NCBI RefSeq assembly: GCF_017353255.1
Contig: NZ_JAFMYU010000011.1
Location: forward strand, 124,001 to 188,000
Source of the DNA: Fibrella aquatilis
GTDB lineage: Bacteria > Bacteroidota > Bacteroidia > Cytophagales > Spirosomataceae
Direction of reading: 5' to 3'
DNA: 64,000 bases
The position numbers were made by a program, and so were the translations under genes. The first letter of the stretch is position 1. Every line of letters starts with the position of its first letter. This document shows, in pieces, positions 52,876 through 60,519 of the stretch. Under the pieces are notes generated by a model. That model had not been told where the DNA came from and searched no databases. It saw only the letters and a list, made by a program, of their open reading frames with translations.

Positions 52876-53376
52876 ATGACGCTTAAATCTGCCAGTACCG
52901 ACATTCTTATGCAGCTTGCCGAAGTGGTTGGTCAACTTACCAACGAGGCCTACGCACAACCCCTGCCCGTGCTGTCGGGTAACACCATCGGCAAGCACGT
53001 GCGGCATATTCTGGAGTTTTATGCCCTGCTTATGAGCGGTGCCCAAACCGGGATTCTCAACTACGACCGGCGGCAGCGCGACCTGCGCCTTGAAGTAGAC
53101 ACCGACGAGGCCCTGCGCCGTATCGGGAGCCTCGACCGGGCTACGCACAAACTCAACCTGGAGCAACCGCTCGACCTGGAAACAGACCTGTCGGCGGGGG
53201 GTGGACAAACCATTGTGTTGCCTTCGTCGGTTGCCCGTGAGCTACTGTATAACATCGAACACGCCATTCACCACATGGCCCTGATTCAGGTGGCGGTAAC
53301 TAGCGATTTCCCAGCGGTAGAATTGCCCCCTCATTTCGGCGTGGCCTATTCCACGGTAGCTCACCAGACGCAATGA
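52876..53376 (+). CDS. DinB family protein
   Basis: A 166-residue four-helix bundle of the DinB/YfiT type. The metal histidines are in NTIGKHVRHILEFYALL (H near residue 34) and in LLYNIEHAIHHMALI (H-x3-H near 130). Members of the family are nickel- or zinc-binding bacillithiol/mycothiol-type transferases or stress proteins. The fold is clear, the reaction is not. It follows DoxX by 52 bp and is followed by a heptad palindrome directly after its stop codon. Confidence 0.87.
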   Translation: MTLKSASTDILMQLAEVVGQLTNEAYAQPLPVLSGNTIGKHVRHILEFYALLMSGAQTGILNYDRRQRDLRLEVDTDEALRRIGSLDRATHKLNLEQPLDLETDLSAGGGQTIVLPSSVARELLYNIEHAIHHMALIQVAVTSDFPAVELPPHFGVAYSTVAHQTQ

Positions 53377-53515
53377 GAAGCAAGAAGTGAGAGGCAAGAG
53401 GTGAGAAGCAAGAGGCAAGAAGCAAGAGCCAAGTCGGCTCACGACTGTTTCCCACCTGACTCTCCTCGCTTGCCTCTTGCTTCTCACTTCTTGCCTCTCA
53501 CTTCTTGCTTCTTTT
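53377..53515. repeat. Heptad palindrome 12 (RCAAGAR units)
   Basis: The left arm (53377 to about 53433) is an array of AGCAAGA, AGTGAGA, GGCAAGA, GGTGAGA, AGCAAGA, GGCAAGA, AGCAAGA. The right arm (53465-53515) is complementary with another order of units. The left end starts right after the DinB stop codon (53374-53376). The LysE start codon is one base beyond the right end, so the hairpin would hold its translation start. Confidence 0.9.
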
Positions 53516-53516
53516 T

Positions 53517-54158
53517 ATGTTCCAGCTTTTCGCTACCGTTAGCCTCATCAGTTTTGTCGGGTCTATTCATCCCGGCTCCGTCAATCTGGCGGTGGTGCAG
53601 GCCACACTAAGCCAAAACAGGCGGGCGGGGCTGTGGCTGGCCCTGGGGGGTAGCCTGCCCGAAATCGCCTACAGCAGTCTGGCGGCGGGCGGGCTGATGC
53701 TCCTGCCCACGCAGGCCAACTGGGTGTCGTGGCTGGCCTACGTACCTATTCCGGTGTTGCTGCTGGTGGGTATTGCCTCACTTCGGCAGCAAGCCGGGGT
53801 GGCGGTGCAGGTTGCGCCCACGGGCCATGCTCTACCGTTCTGGCGGGGGGTAGCCCTGGCCGGTACCAACCCGCAGCTGCTGCCCTTCTGGTCGGCGGTG
53901 TGGCTGTATCTGAGCGGGGCCACGGCGGGCAACCGGCTGCTGTTAGCCCACAGCCCGCACCTGAGTCAGGTGGTGTTTGCGGTGGGTACGGCGGCGGGGG
54001 CATTTGTGCTGCTACTGGCCTACGCCTGGCTCGCCGACGTGCAGCGGCACCGCATTGTCAGATACCTCAACAGCCGGTGGATCAACCGTGCAACGGGCTG
54101 GTGCTTTATTGGCATGGCCGTCTGGCAACTGCTTCGGCTGGTTGTTTTTTCTTCGTAA
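53517..54158 (+). CDS. LysE family transporter
   Basis: A 213-residue inner-membrane protein with six helices. The typical opening is FVGSIHPGSVNLAVVQATLS and the later segment GTNPQLLPFWSAVWLYLSG. LysE/RhtB proteins export amino acids or other small amphiphiles. The ATG at 53517 follows a heptad palindrome immediately, which leaves no room for an ordinary leader; if the upstream transcript is used, the hairpin is just before the start. The substrate is unknown. Confidence 0.87.
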   Translation: MFQLFATVSLISFVGSIHPGSVNLAVVQATLSQNRRAGLWLALGGSLPEIAYSSLAAGGLMLLPTQANWVSWLAYVPIPVLLLVGIASLRQQAGVAVQVAPTGHALPFWRGVALAGTNPQLLPFWSAVWLYLSGATAGNRLLLAHSPHLSQVVFAVGTAAGAFVLLLAYAWLADVQRHRIVRYLNSRWINRATGWCFIGMAVWQLLRLVVFSS

Positions 54159-54180
54159 GAATCTATAAATTAAGTAGTTA

Positions 54181-55035
54181 ATGCACTTCCGCTGGCGAAG
54201 AATCTGGCTACTGCTCCTGCCCCTGGTGGCGTTGTTGCCGCAATGTGTGTCTATACGCATGTCTGACCGGAAGGTTACGGACTACTTTGCCAACAAGCGT
54301 GTGAAGCCGGTTTTCGAGACCATCAAACAGGGTGAACATAGCCTTCACGTTGCCCGGATTGGGGCCGACACATTGCCGATGGTGCTGTTCATTCACGGGT
54401 CGCCGGGGTCATGGGATGCGTTTATCGACTTCTTCGCCGACTCCACGCTCTACAGCCGGGCGCAGTTGGTGGCCGTTGACAGACCGGGTTTTGGCAAGTC
54501 GGAGTTGGGCAAAGCGGAGCCGTCACTACAAGTACAGGCGGCTCGCATTGCTCCGGTACTACAGCGTGCCAAAGCCCGCCTGAAGCCTATTCTGGTGGGG
54601 CATTCGCTGGGTGGTCCCGTGGCGGCCCGACTGGCAATGGACTACCCCAATCTGGTGGGTGGGCTGATTCTGGTGGCTCCTTCTATTGATCCGGCCCTGG
54701 AAAAACAGGAGTGGTACCGCCCTGTTGGCAATGCGTTTCCTATCCGCTACTGGCTACCCACCGAACTGGCCGTCAGCAACCGGGAAATTCTCACGCTTAA
54801 AGGCGAACTGGAACAGATGAGGCCACTATGGCCCGGCATTAGGGTGCCGGTAATCATCATTCAGGGCGAAGATGATCCGCTGGTGCCACCGGGCAATGCT
54901 GCGTTTGCCAAACAGATGCTGACTAACGCGCCCGTAACCGTGCAGATGATTCCGAAGATGAACCATTTCATTCCCTGGCGTCGGCCCGATCTAATCCACG
55001 ATGCCATCCTGACATGGTTATCACCAAGCCAGTAA
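54181..55035 (+). CDS. Alpha/beta hydrolase, probable lipoprotein
   Basis: A 284-residue protein with an N-terminal membrane segment and a lipobox-like ALLPQC (residues about 17-22), so it may be lipid-anchored. The hydrolase domain has the oxyanion HGSPGS, nucleophile GHSLGGPVAA (about residue 140), the acid in EDDPLVPP and the histidine in KMNHFIPW, so the catalytic triad is complete. The substrate is unknown. It begins 22 bp after the LysE gene on the same strand. Confidence 0.9.
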   Translation: MHFRWRRIWLLLLPLVALLPQCVSIRMSDRKVTDYFANKRVKPVFETIKQGEHSLHVARIGADTLPMVLFIHGSPGSWDAFIDFFADSTLYSRAQLVAVDRPGFGKSELGKAEPSLQVQAARIAPVLQRAKARLKPILVGHSLGGPVAARLAMDYPNLVGGLILVAPSIDPALEKQEWYRPVGNAFPIRYWLPTELAVSNREILTLKGELEQMRPLWPGIRVPVIIIQGEDDPLVPPGNAAFAKQMLTNAPVTVQMIPKMNHFIPWRRPDLIHDAILTWLSPSQ

Positions 55036-55067
55036 CTATCAAACAAACAATTAAAAGTCAATTGCTT

Positions 55068-55520
55068 ATGAAAACGATGATCCTGCGTATCTGCTTCTTT
55101 TTCCTGCTGGCAATCCCCTCGGCATTCGCTCAGCAATCGCCCGTATTTACCACGGGCGGGAAGGCCATTCAGGGCTACGACCCCGTGGCCTACTTCACCG
55201 ACGGTAAGCCCGTACAGGGCGACCCGACCCTGACGGCCACCTACGACGGCGCGACCTGGCAGTTTGCTTCCGCCAAAAACCGCGACACCTTCATCGCCGA
55301 CCCCGCCCGGTACGCCCCGCAGTATGGCGGCTACTGCGCCTATGGTACGTCTGAAGGCCACAAAGCTCCCACCGAAGCCGACGCTTTCACCATCGACAAC
55401 GGCAAGCTGTACCTGAACTACAATACGAAAGTCCGCACGATGTGGAACAAAGACCGCGCCGACCGTATCCGGAAAGCCGATGCCAACTGGCCTGCCATTA
55501 AAGACAAAGACACCCAGTAA
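55068..55520 (+). CDS. Secreted YHS-domain protein
   Basis: A 150-residue exported protein (signal peptide about 1-21, SAFAQ). The YHS segments are AIQGYDPVAYFTDGKPVQG, WQFASAKNRDTFIADPAR, YAPQYGGYCAYG, then IDNGKLYLNYN and IRKADANWPAI. It is the third protein of this layout in the window and the closest in sequence to the one at 51871. It sits between a hydrolase gene and a membrane-protein gene in one direction. The ATG at 55068 starts the signal peptide; the upstream frame overlaps the hydrolase. Confidence 0.88.
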   Translation: MKTMILRICFFFLLAIPSAFAQQSPVFTTGGKAIQGYDPVAYFTDGKPVQGDPTLTATYDGATWQFASAKNRDTFIADPARYAPQYGGYCAYGTSEGHKAPTEADAFTIDNGKLYLNYNTKVRTMWNKDRADRIRKADANWPAIKDKDTQ

Positions 55521-55545
55521 CCAACCCATTTAACCCACCTCGCCC

Positions 55546-56382
55546 ATGCGCCATTCACTGCCTTTTCTGCTACTATTCGTTCTGTTGCCTTCGCTTACCT
55601 TCGCGGGTGGTCCCTGGATTCGGGGGTTTCGCAAGGGGTTTCTCCAAATCGGCTACTCTGGCCTTTACTATGACGGCGTTTATGGCCCTACCGGCCTGGA
55701 AACGCCCGTTTTTAGATCTACCAGCGACGTAACGCTGCAACTCTACGGCGAATACGGCCTGGGTAAAGGCTGGGAAATTCGGGGCGTGTTGCCCTACAAA
55801 CTGCTGCAAACCGGCAGCAGTACCAACACGTTGGCCAACCCGACACCCGCCGGTACGCTGTCGGGGGTGGGCAATATCGGGCTGGGGCTGAAACGGGCTG
55901 TGCTGGCTGGGGCCGTGAGCGTGGGCGTCGACGTGCTGGCCAATACGTTTACCAACAACGACCGGCTGGGGCTACGCACGGGCTACGAAGGCTGGACCGT
56001 ACTACCTTACGTCTCGGTGGGGGCAGGCGGGAGCCGTACCTATTATTTTGCCGAAGTAGGCTATGGCTTCATGACACAGAACTACAGCAACTACCTGAAA
56101 CTGAACGGTGAGTTCGGCTATAAACTGCACCCCCGCCTGTGGGTAGCTGGTACGCTCGACTTCCGGTTACCCGCCAAGAACGGTCCGTTTTTCAATACCG
56201 AGGCCTACCAGTTCACGGCAGCCTACCTCAACAACCAGCGTTTTCTGGGGGCGGGTATCAAAGCAGCTTACGACATCGTGCCTGATAAAGTTGGACTGAC
56301 GGCCAGCGTGATTGGGGCGTTGGCGGGCGAAAACGTGCCTTTTGCACGGTCCTACAATGCGGGTGTTTTTATTAAATGGTAA
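55546..56382 (+). CDS. Outer-membrane beta-barrel protein
   Basis: A 278-residue exported protein (signal peptide about 1-20). The mature part has repeated amphipathic strands with aromatic girdle residues (GFLQIGYSGLYYDG, LQLYGEYGLGKGW, TYYFAEVGYGFM) and ends in a hydrophobic strand terminating in W (AGVFIKW), the usual C-terminal signature of outer-membrane barrels. It recalls the phenol-MetA-like barrel family. No TonB plug is present. It lies between the YHS gene and an ECF sigma factor gene and may be under its control. Confidence 0.72.
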   Translation: MRHSLPFLLLFVLLPSLTFAGGPWIRGFRKGFLQIGYSGLYYDGVYGPTGLETPVFRSTSDVTLQLYGEYGLGKGWEIRGVLPYKLLQTGSSTNTLANPTPAGTLSGVGNIGLGLKRAVLAGAVSVGVDVLANTFTNNDRLGLRTGYEGWTVLPYVSVGAGGSRTYYFAEVGYGFMTQNYSNYLKLNGEFGYKLHPRLWVAGTLDFRLPAKNGPFFNTEAYQFTAAYLNNQRFLGAGIKAAYDIVPDKVGLTASVIGALAGENVPFARSYNAGVFIKW

Positions 56383-56411
56383 ATCTGCAATAGGTTATTA
56401 ATCAATAATTT

Positions 56412-56975
56412 ATGAATTTTCGATCTGCTCCCATTGACGGTGAAGTGCAGTTGGTGAGTCGCCTGCGGCAGCGCGACGAGTACGCTTTCCGGTGGCTGTA
56501 TCAGCATTACGCGGCGGCACTATTACGGGCTGTTTCTAAACGAATAACCCACCACGAGCAGGCCCGCGACGTGTTGCAGGATGTGTTCGTTAAAATCTGG
56601 CAGCATATTGACCGCTACGATGCGGGCAAGGGGCGGCTCTACACCTGGATGCTCAACGTGGCCCAGCGCACGGCCATCGACGCCCTGCGGACCAGCAGCA
56701 CCCAAAAGCAGATGGGTAACTACCAGCACGTTACACTCAATGACGACACCACCCATGTGGTTGACCAGCTACGTTGGGTATTGCCCCGCAACCCTGACCA
56801 TATCGACCTTCGCCAGCAGGTAAACCGGCTGCATCCGGTTCACGTCGAACTGCTCGAACTGATTTACTTCAACGGCTACACGCAACGCGAAGCCGCCGAC
56901 CAGCTGACCATACCAATTGGTACCGTCAAAACACGGCTGCGCACCGCCCTTCATCAGTTAAAACAAGCTTTCTAA
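56412..56975 (+). CDS. ECF RNA polymerase sigma factor
   Basis: A 187-residue sigma-70 factor. Region 2 (about 25-95) has EYAFRWLYQHYAAALLR and DVFVKIWQHIDRYD. Region 4 (about 130-185) has YFNGYTQREAADQLTIPIGTVKTRLRTALHQL. No region 1 or 3 is present, as in ECF types. No FecR or zinc-finger anti-sigma gene is adjacent; the next gene encodes a DM13 lipoprotein. The regulated genes may include the YHS and barrel genes upstream. Confidence 0.92.
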   Translation: MNFRSAPIDGEVQLVSRLRQRDEYAFRWLYQHYAAALLRAVSKRITHHEQARDVLQDVFVKIWQHIDRYDAGKGRLYTWMLNVAQRTAIDALRTSSTQKQMGNYQHVTLNDDTTHVVDQLRWVLPRNPDHIDLRQQVNRLHPVHVELLELIYFNGYTQREAADQLTIPIGTVKTRLRTALHQLKQAF

Positions 56976-57004
56976 GGCTCTATAGGCCGTTTTTCGCTAC
57001 TACC

Positions 57005-57475
57005 ATGAAACAGTTCACGTTCGCTGCCCTGCTTGTTTTGGGTGGCTTCCTGGCCGGTTGCCGGTCGGCCGAAACAACCGTTTTGCCCAGCGCACCCGTT
57101 GCTGGCACGCCCATTAGCAGCACCGTCACATCGGGCAGCACCACCACCTCCTTCGACACCACGGGCTACCGGCGGCTGTCGCGGGGTGCGTTCATGAATG
57201 GCATCCACAGCGTTAGTGGCACAGTAAGCGTATACGAAAAGGCGGGCGTACGGACGCTGGTCTTTACCGATTTCCGCACCGACGGTGGCCCCGACCTGCG
57301 CATTTACGTAGCCGAAAATACCGCCCTGCGCAACTTCGTCGAGGTGACCAAACTAGACAAATCCGGTAACTTTTCGGTCGATTTACCCGCCAATGTAGAC
57401 CCCGCCAAACAGCGATCCGTCCTGATCTGGTGCAAAGCCTTTTCGGTCCTCTTCGGCAGTGCCGAATTAAACTAA
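57005..57475 (+). CDS. DM13-domain lipoprotein
   Basis: A 156-residue exported lipoprotein. The lipobox is LAGC near residues 16-19. A Ser/Thr-rich linker leads to a DM13 domain (about 55-156) with GVRTLVFTDFRTDGGPDL and RIYVAENTA in place, ending in WCKAFSVLFGSAEL, including the conserved cysteine. DM13 domains are suspected electron-transfer or heme/redox domains. It follows the ECF sigma gene by 29 bp. Confidence 0.88.
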   Translation: MKQFTFAALLVLGGFLAGCRSAETTVLPSAPVAGTPISSTVTSGSTTTSFDTTGYRRLSRGAFMNGIHSVSGTVSVYEKAGVRTLVFTDFRTDGGPDLRIYVAENTALRNFVEVTKLDKSGNFSVDLPANVDPAKQRSVLIWCKAFSVLFGSAELN

Positions 57476-57493
57476 CACACGTCATTTAACGCA

Positions 57494-58243
57494 ATGCAGT
57501 CGACCATGAAACAGGCCGGTGATGGCCCTATAGATGACGCAGAACTGGCCCGCCGGTCTGTTATTGGCTTTGGCGAGGTGGTTGCCGCTCTCGGACGGGG
57601 GTATACAGGCCCGGAGGCCGAAGTGCGATGGCCCAATGCACTTGGTGCCCGAATTGGCGTGGCCGCTGATAATCCTTGGTTCGATGCCGCCGTCGTACCC
57701 GTTGGCGAATTGCCCCCCGCTGATGACATCCTGTTGCCCGGTTGCCTTTGGACCCTGGCCGATGCAGTGCCGGGCCGACTGGAAGAACCCAGCATTGCAA
57801 CGCCGTGCATGGGCGTGATGCTCGACGACCCTGCCCTGCTGGCACTTGGCAACGGCGCACAGACCGTGGATACCCCATCGCTTAGGTTGCTGGGCGACCT
57901 GAACGAGCGAGCGTATGGCGAAACAGGAGGATTTACGCCGTTGGTAAGCGCCTTGCAGGATGAACGCATCCGGGCGTATGGGCTGAAGGACAATGGTTCA
58001 TTTGTCTGTGTGGCACTCACATTGACGGTTGGTGACGACTTGAGCATCCATTACGTAGCTACTGAAGCGGATTACCGCCGACGTGGTTTAGCCAGCCAGT
58101 TGGTGCTTTCTCTACTGGCGAAGGCTCGTGGCGAAGGGTTAAAAACCGCAACATTGCAGGCTAGTGAAGAGGGGCTTCCCGTCTGGGAACGGCTTGGTTT
58201 CCGTCAGGTCGCTACGTTACGGGGATACCTTCGCCCGGCGTGA
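57494..58243 (+). CDS. GNAT family N-acetyltransferase
   Basis: A 249-residue protein. The C-terminal part (about 135-249) is a GNAT fold with acetyl-CoA-binding RRRGLASQLV and FRQVATLRGYL at the end. The N-terminal 130 residues resemble an extra GNAT-like half without a complete motif, as in tandem GNATs. The acceptor substrate is unknown. It starts 18 bp after the DM13 gene, so it may be in the same transcript, but unrelated function is possible. Confidence 0.85.
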   Translation: MQSTMKQAGDGPIDDAELARRSVIGFGEVVAALGRGYTGPEAEVRWPNALGARIGVAADNPWFDAAVVPVGELPPADDILLPGCLWTLADAVPGRLEEPSIATPCMGVMLDDPALLALGNGAQTVDTPSLRLLGDLNERAYGETGGFTPLVSALQDERIRAYGLKDNGSFVCVALTLTVGDDLSIHYVATEADYRRRGLASQLVLSLLAKARGEGLKTATLQASEEGLPVWERLGFRQVATLRGYLRPA

Positions 58244-58393
58244 CGGGGCCGTCAACTTGCCCAACACTGATAAACGGACGCCTATCCGTAATCGTTACTA
58301 CGATAAATGACCGATATTGGCATTACGTACAAACTATGAACCTGCCTCATGACACCACAAGCCAACGTGTCTAATTCCGTATAGGTATCGCTC

Positions 58394-58548
58394 ATGCGGC
58401 TTTTCGATCGCCCCATGCAACCAGCTGAATTAGACAAAGTACATCAGCTTCTGATGGCGTATTACAGCGAACTCATTGCAATGAAGCTGATGAAATCATG
58501 GCAGAAAAAGGCTATACCCAAGCTGACCTTGACAAGGTGTTGAATTAG
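58394..58548 (+). pseudogene. Antitoxin-like gene of PIN system, frameshifted
   Basis: An ATG at 58394 or 58415 opens a frame with AELDKVHQLLMAYYSELI. It fits the N-terminal part of small antitoxins that precede PIN toxins. Near 58470-58480 the sense continues one frame over as EADEIMAEKGYTQADLDKVLN with stop TAG at 58546-58548, the family C-terminus. Without the shift the frame ends elsewhere. One base has been gained or lost, or the assembly is wrong. It lies 23 bp upstream of the PIN gene. Confidence 0.6.
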
Positions 58549-58571
58549 TCACAACGGACCCGGCAGTAACC

Positions 58572-58979
58572 ATGCGGGTAGTCATTGATACCAACTGCCT
58601 AATTGCCGCCATTCCTCGTTTAGGGGTACATTACTGGCTTTATTCGGCATTTATAAATCGCGATTTTGAGTGGGTAGTCAGTCAAGAAATCTTGACAGAA
58701 TATGAGGAGAAATTAAGCGACTTCTACAGCCCATCGCTGGCTCAAAATGTACTGAAATTGCTAGCAGCTGCCCCAAATGTTATTCATGTTGAAGCCAGTT
58801 TTAAATGGCTTCTGATAAAAAATGATCCTGACGACAACAAATTTGCCGACGTTGCTTTTGCCGCCGGTGCCGATTATTTGGTCAATAATGATGGCGATTT
58901 CAACGTGCTAAAATCCTGCGAATATCCAAAGATCAATGTTATCCGGTTAGAGGTATTTAAGCAAATTCTCGGTAGGTAG
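58572..58979 (+). CDS. PIN-domain toxin of a type II toxin-antitoxin system
   Basis: A 135-residue RNase of the PIN family. Acidic active-site residues are in VVIDTNCLI (D6), EILTEYEEK, NDPDDNKFADVAFA and NNDGDFNVL. The protein corresponds to the putative toxin component, PIN family (COG1569-like). Its antitoxin gene is directly upstream and appears broken, so the toxin may be weak, inactive or controlled in another way. Confidence 0.9.
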   Translation: MRVVIDTNCLIAAIPRLGVHYWLYSAFINRDFEWVVSQEILTEYEEKLSDFYSPSLAQNVLKLLAAAPNVIHVEASFKWLLIKNDPDDNKFADVAFAAGADYLVNNDGDFNVLKSCEYPKINVIRLEVFKQILGR

Positions 58980-59046
58980 CCTCCTTCATAATTCCTGAAC
59001 CGACAGCAACATTAGTGGCTATATTGCTTGCTGACCCACCCACTCT

Positions 59047-60228
59047 ATGCCCTTTCTACAGGACCCGCTGGCCATTTTGGCCGTTTTGATGCTCAACATT
59101 GTCATCGCTGAGCAACTGGCCAAACTCCCTTATTTCCGGGCCATGGGTACGTCGCTGATTGTGATTATCGTTACGGCCATTACGGCTAATCTGGGGCTGA
59201 TACCGGCCTCGACCAACGCCCCGCCTATCTACGACGGCATCTTTACCTACCTGGCCCCCATCTCCATTTTCTATCTGCTGCTCACCGTCAACCTGAAGGG
59301 GCTGAAACGGGCGGGCGCCCCCATGGTTATTAACTTCCTCATCGGGGCGGCGGGTACGCTGGTCGGGGTGGTGGTGGCCATGCACGTGGTGGGTGGTCCC
59401 AGGGGGCTGGGGCCGCTGTACTATGCCGTGGGTGGCATGTTTGCGGGGACGCATACAGGCGGCAGCAGCAACCTCAACGCCATTGCCCTGCACTACGGCG
59501 TCAACAAGGCGGGCAACGTCTACGCCGCCACCATCGCCACCGACAATATCGTGACGGCCCTCTGGATGGGCGTGACCCTGGTGTTGCCCCCGCTGCTAAA
59601 CAAGTATTTTCCCCGGCGGCCCACCACCGCCATCAGCACCGACGAAACGCGCCGCTATGAGCAGGAAGCCAATGACCAGATCAGCGACGTCGAAACCGTG
59701 AACCCGCAGGATCTGGCCGTGCTGATTGGGCTGGGCGTGGTAGCCCTGTATGTGGCGCAACTGGTGGCTGGTTATTTCCCTGCCATCCCCAAAATTCTGG
59801 TGCTGACTACCCTGGCCCTGATCCTAGCGCAACTGCCGCTGGTACAGCGACTGCGGGGCGTGCGGGTGGTCGGTATTTTCTGCATCTATCTGTTTTTGGC
59901 CGTTATCGGGGCTTTTTGCGATCTGGGCGTACTGGCCAAAGACGGTCAGCTGGCCCTGACCATGCTTACGTTCGTGAGCATTTCGGTGCCCATCCATGCG
60001 CTGTTTCAGTTCGGCATTGGCGGGTTGCTGAAGCAAGATTGGGACGTGCTGAGCATTGCGTCGCAGGCCAACATTGGCGGGTCGGCATCATGCCTGGCCC
60101 TAAGCAAAAGCTTCAACCGCCCCGACCTTCACCTGCCGGGTATCCTGGCCGGGGCACTCGGTAATGCCATCGGTACGTATTGCGGCTTGCTGGTGGCTGA
60201 ATATTTAAAGACGGTAACGTTTGGGTGA
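59047..60228 (+). CDS. DUF819 family membrane protein
   Basis: A 393-residue protein with about 10-12 membrane helices. It shows the DUF819 pattern with GGMFAGTHTGGSSNLNAIAL and IATDNIVTALWMG, and a second half with SQANIGGSASCLALSKSF, an internal symmetry typical of transporters. It is probably a transporter, substrate unknown. It is convergent with the small gene at 60258. Confidence 0.88.
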   Translation: MPFLQDPLAILAVLMLNIVIAEQLAKLPYFRAMGTSLIVIIVTAITANLGLIPASTNAPPIYDGIFTYLAPISIFYLLLTVNLKGLKRAGAPMVINFLIGAAGTLVGVVVAMHVVGGPRGLGPLYYAVGGMFAGTHTGGSSNLNAIALHYGVNKAGNVYAATIATDNIVTALWMGVTLVLPPLLNKYFPRRPTTAISTDETRRYEQEANDQISDVETVNPQDLAVLIGLGVVALYVAQLVAGYFPAIPKILVLTTLALILAQLPLVQRLRGVRVVGIFCIYLFLAVIGAFCDLGVLAKDGQLALTMLTFVSISVPIHALFQFGIGGLLKQDWDVLSIASQANIGGSASCLALSKSFNRPDLHLPGILAGALGNAIGTYCGLLVAEYLKTVTFG

Positions 60229-60257
60229 CGCGCTGCATCTGATAAATAGGCTGTCTG

Positions 60258-60485
60258 CTACTTTCGCATCCAGGTTGTATGTGGTGGGTCACGGTGATAG
60301 ACCTTACCGTCTTTTTTGAAGGCCCACACGTTGCTCACCTCCCGTAGCAGAATTGGTTCGTAGCCTGCCTGAACACGTATCCGATTCCGACGACGTACCC
60401 GCCGGTTTGCCCACCGCTTATCTAATTTCTCGGTTGTGCCAGTGGTAAAGCCAAAAATGGGGGTGCGGCGTAGTGAATGGCTCAT
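60258..60485 (-). CDS. Conserved small basic protein
   Basis: A 75-residue highly basic protein (TPIFGFTTGTTEKLDKRWAN, RRVRRRNRIRV, EVSNVWAFKKDGKVYH). I recognise the SHSLRRTPIFG opening and SNVW-KDGK-Y end from uncharacterised Bacteroidota proteins. It has no known function; charge suggests nucleic-acid or ribosome binding. It is transcribed towards the DUF819 gene and lies 34 bp downstream of the amidase gene's stop, possibly in one transcript. Confidence 0.7.
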   Translation of the reverse strand: MSHSLRRTPIFGFTTGTTEKLDKRWANRRVRRRNRIRVQAGYEPILLREVSNVWAFKKDGKVYHRDPPHTTWMRK

Positions 60486-60519
60486 AATTGATTGATTTGT
60501 ACAAATGGCGGGATAACCT

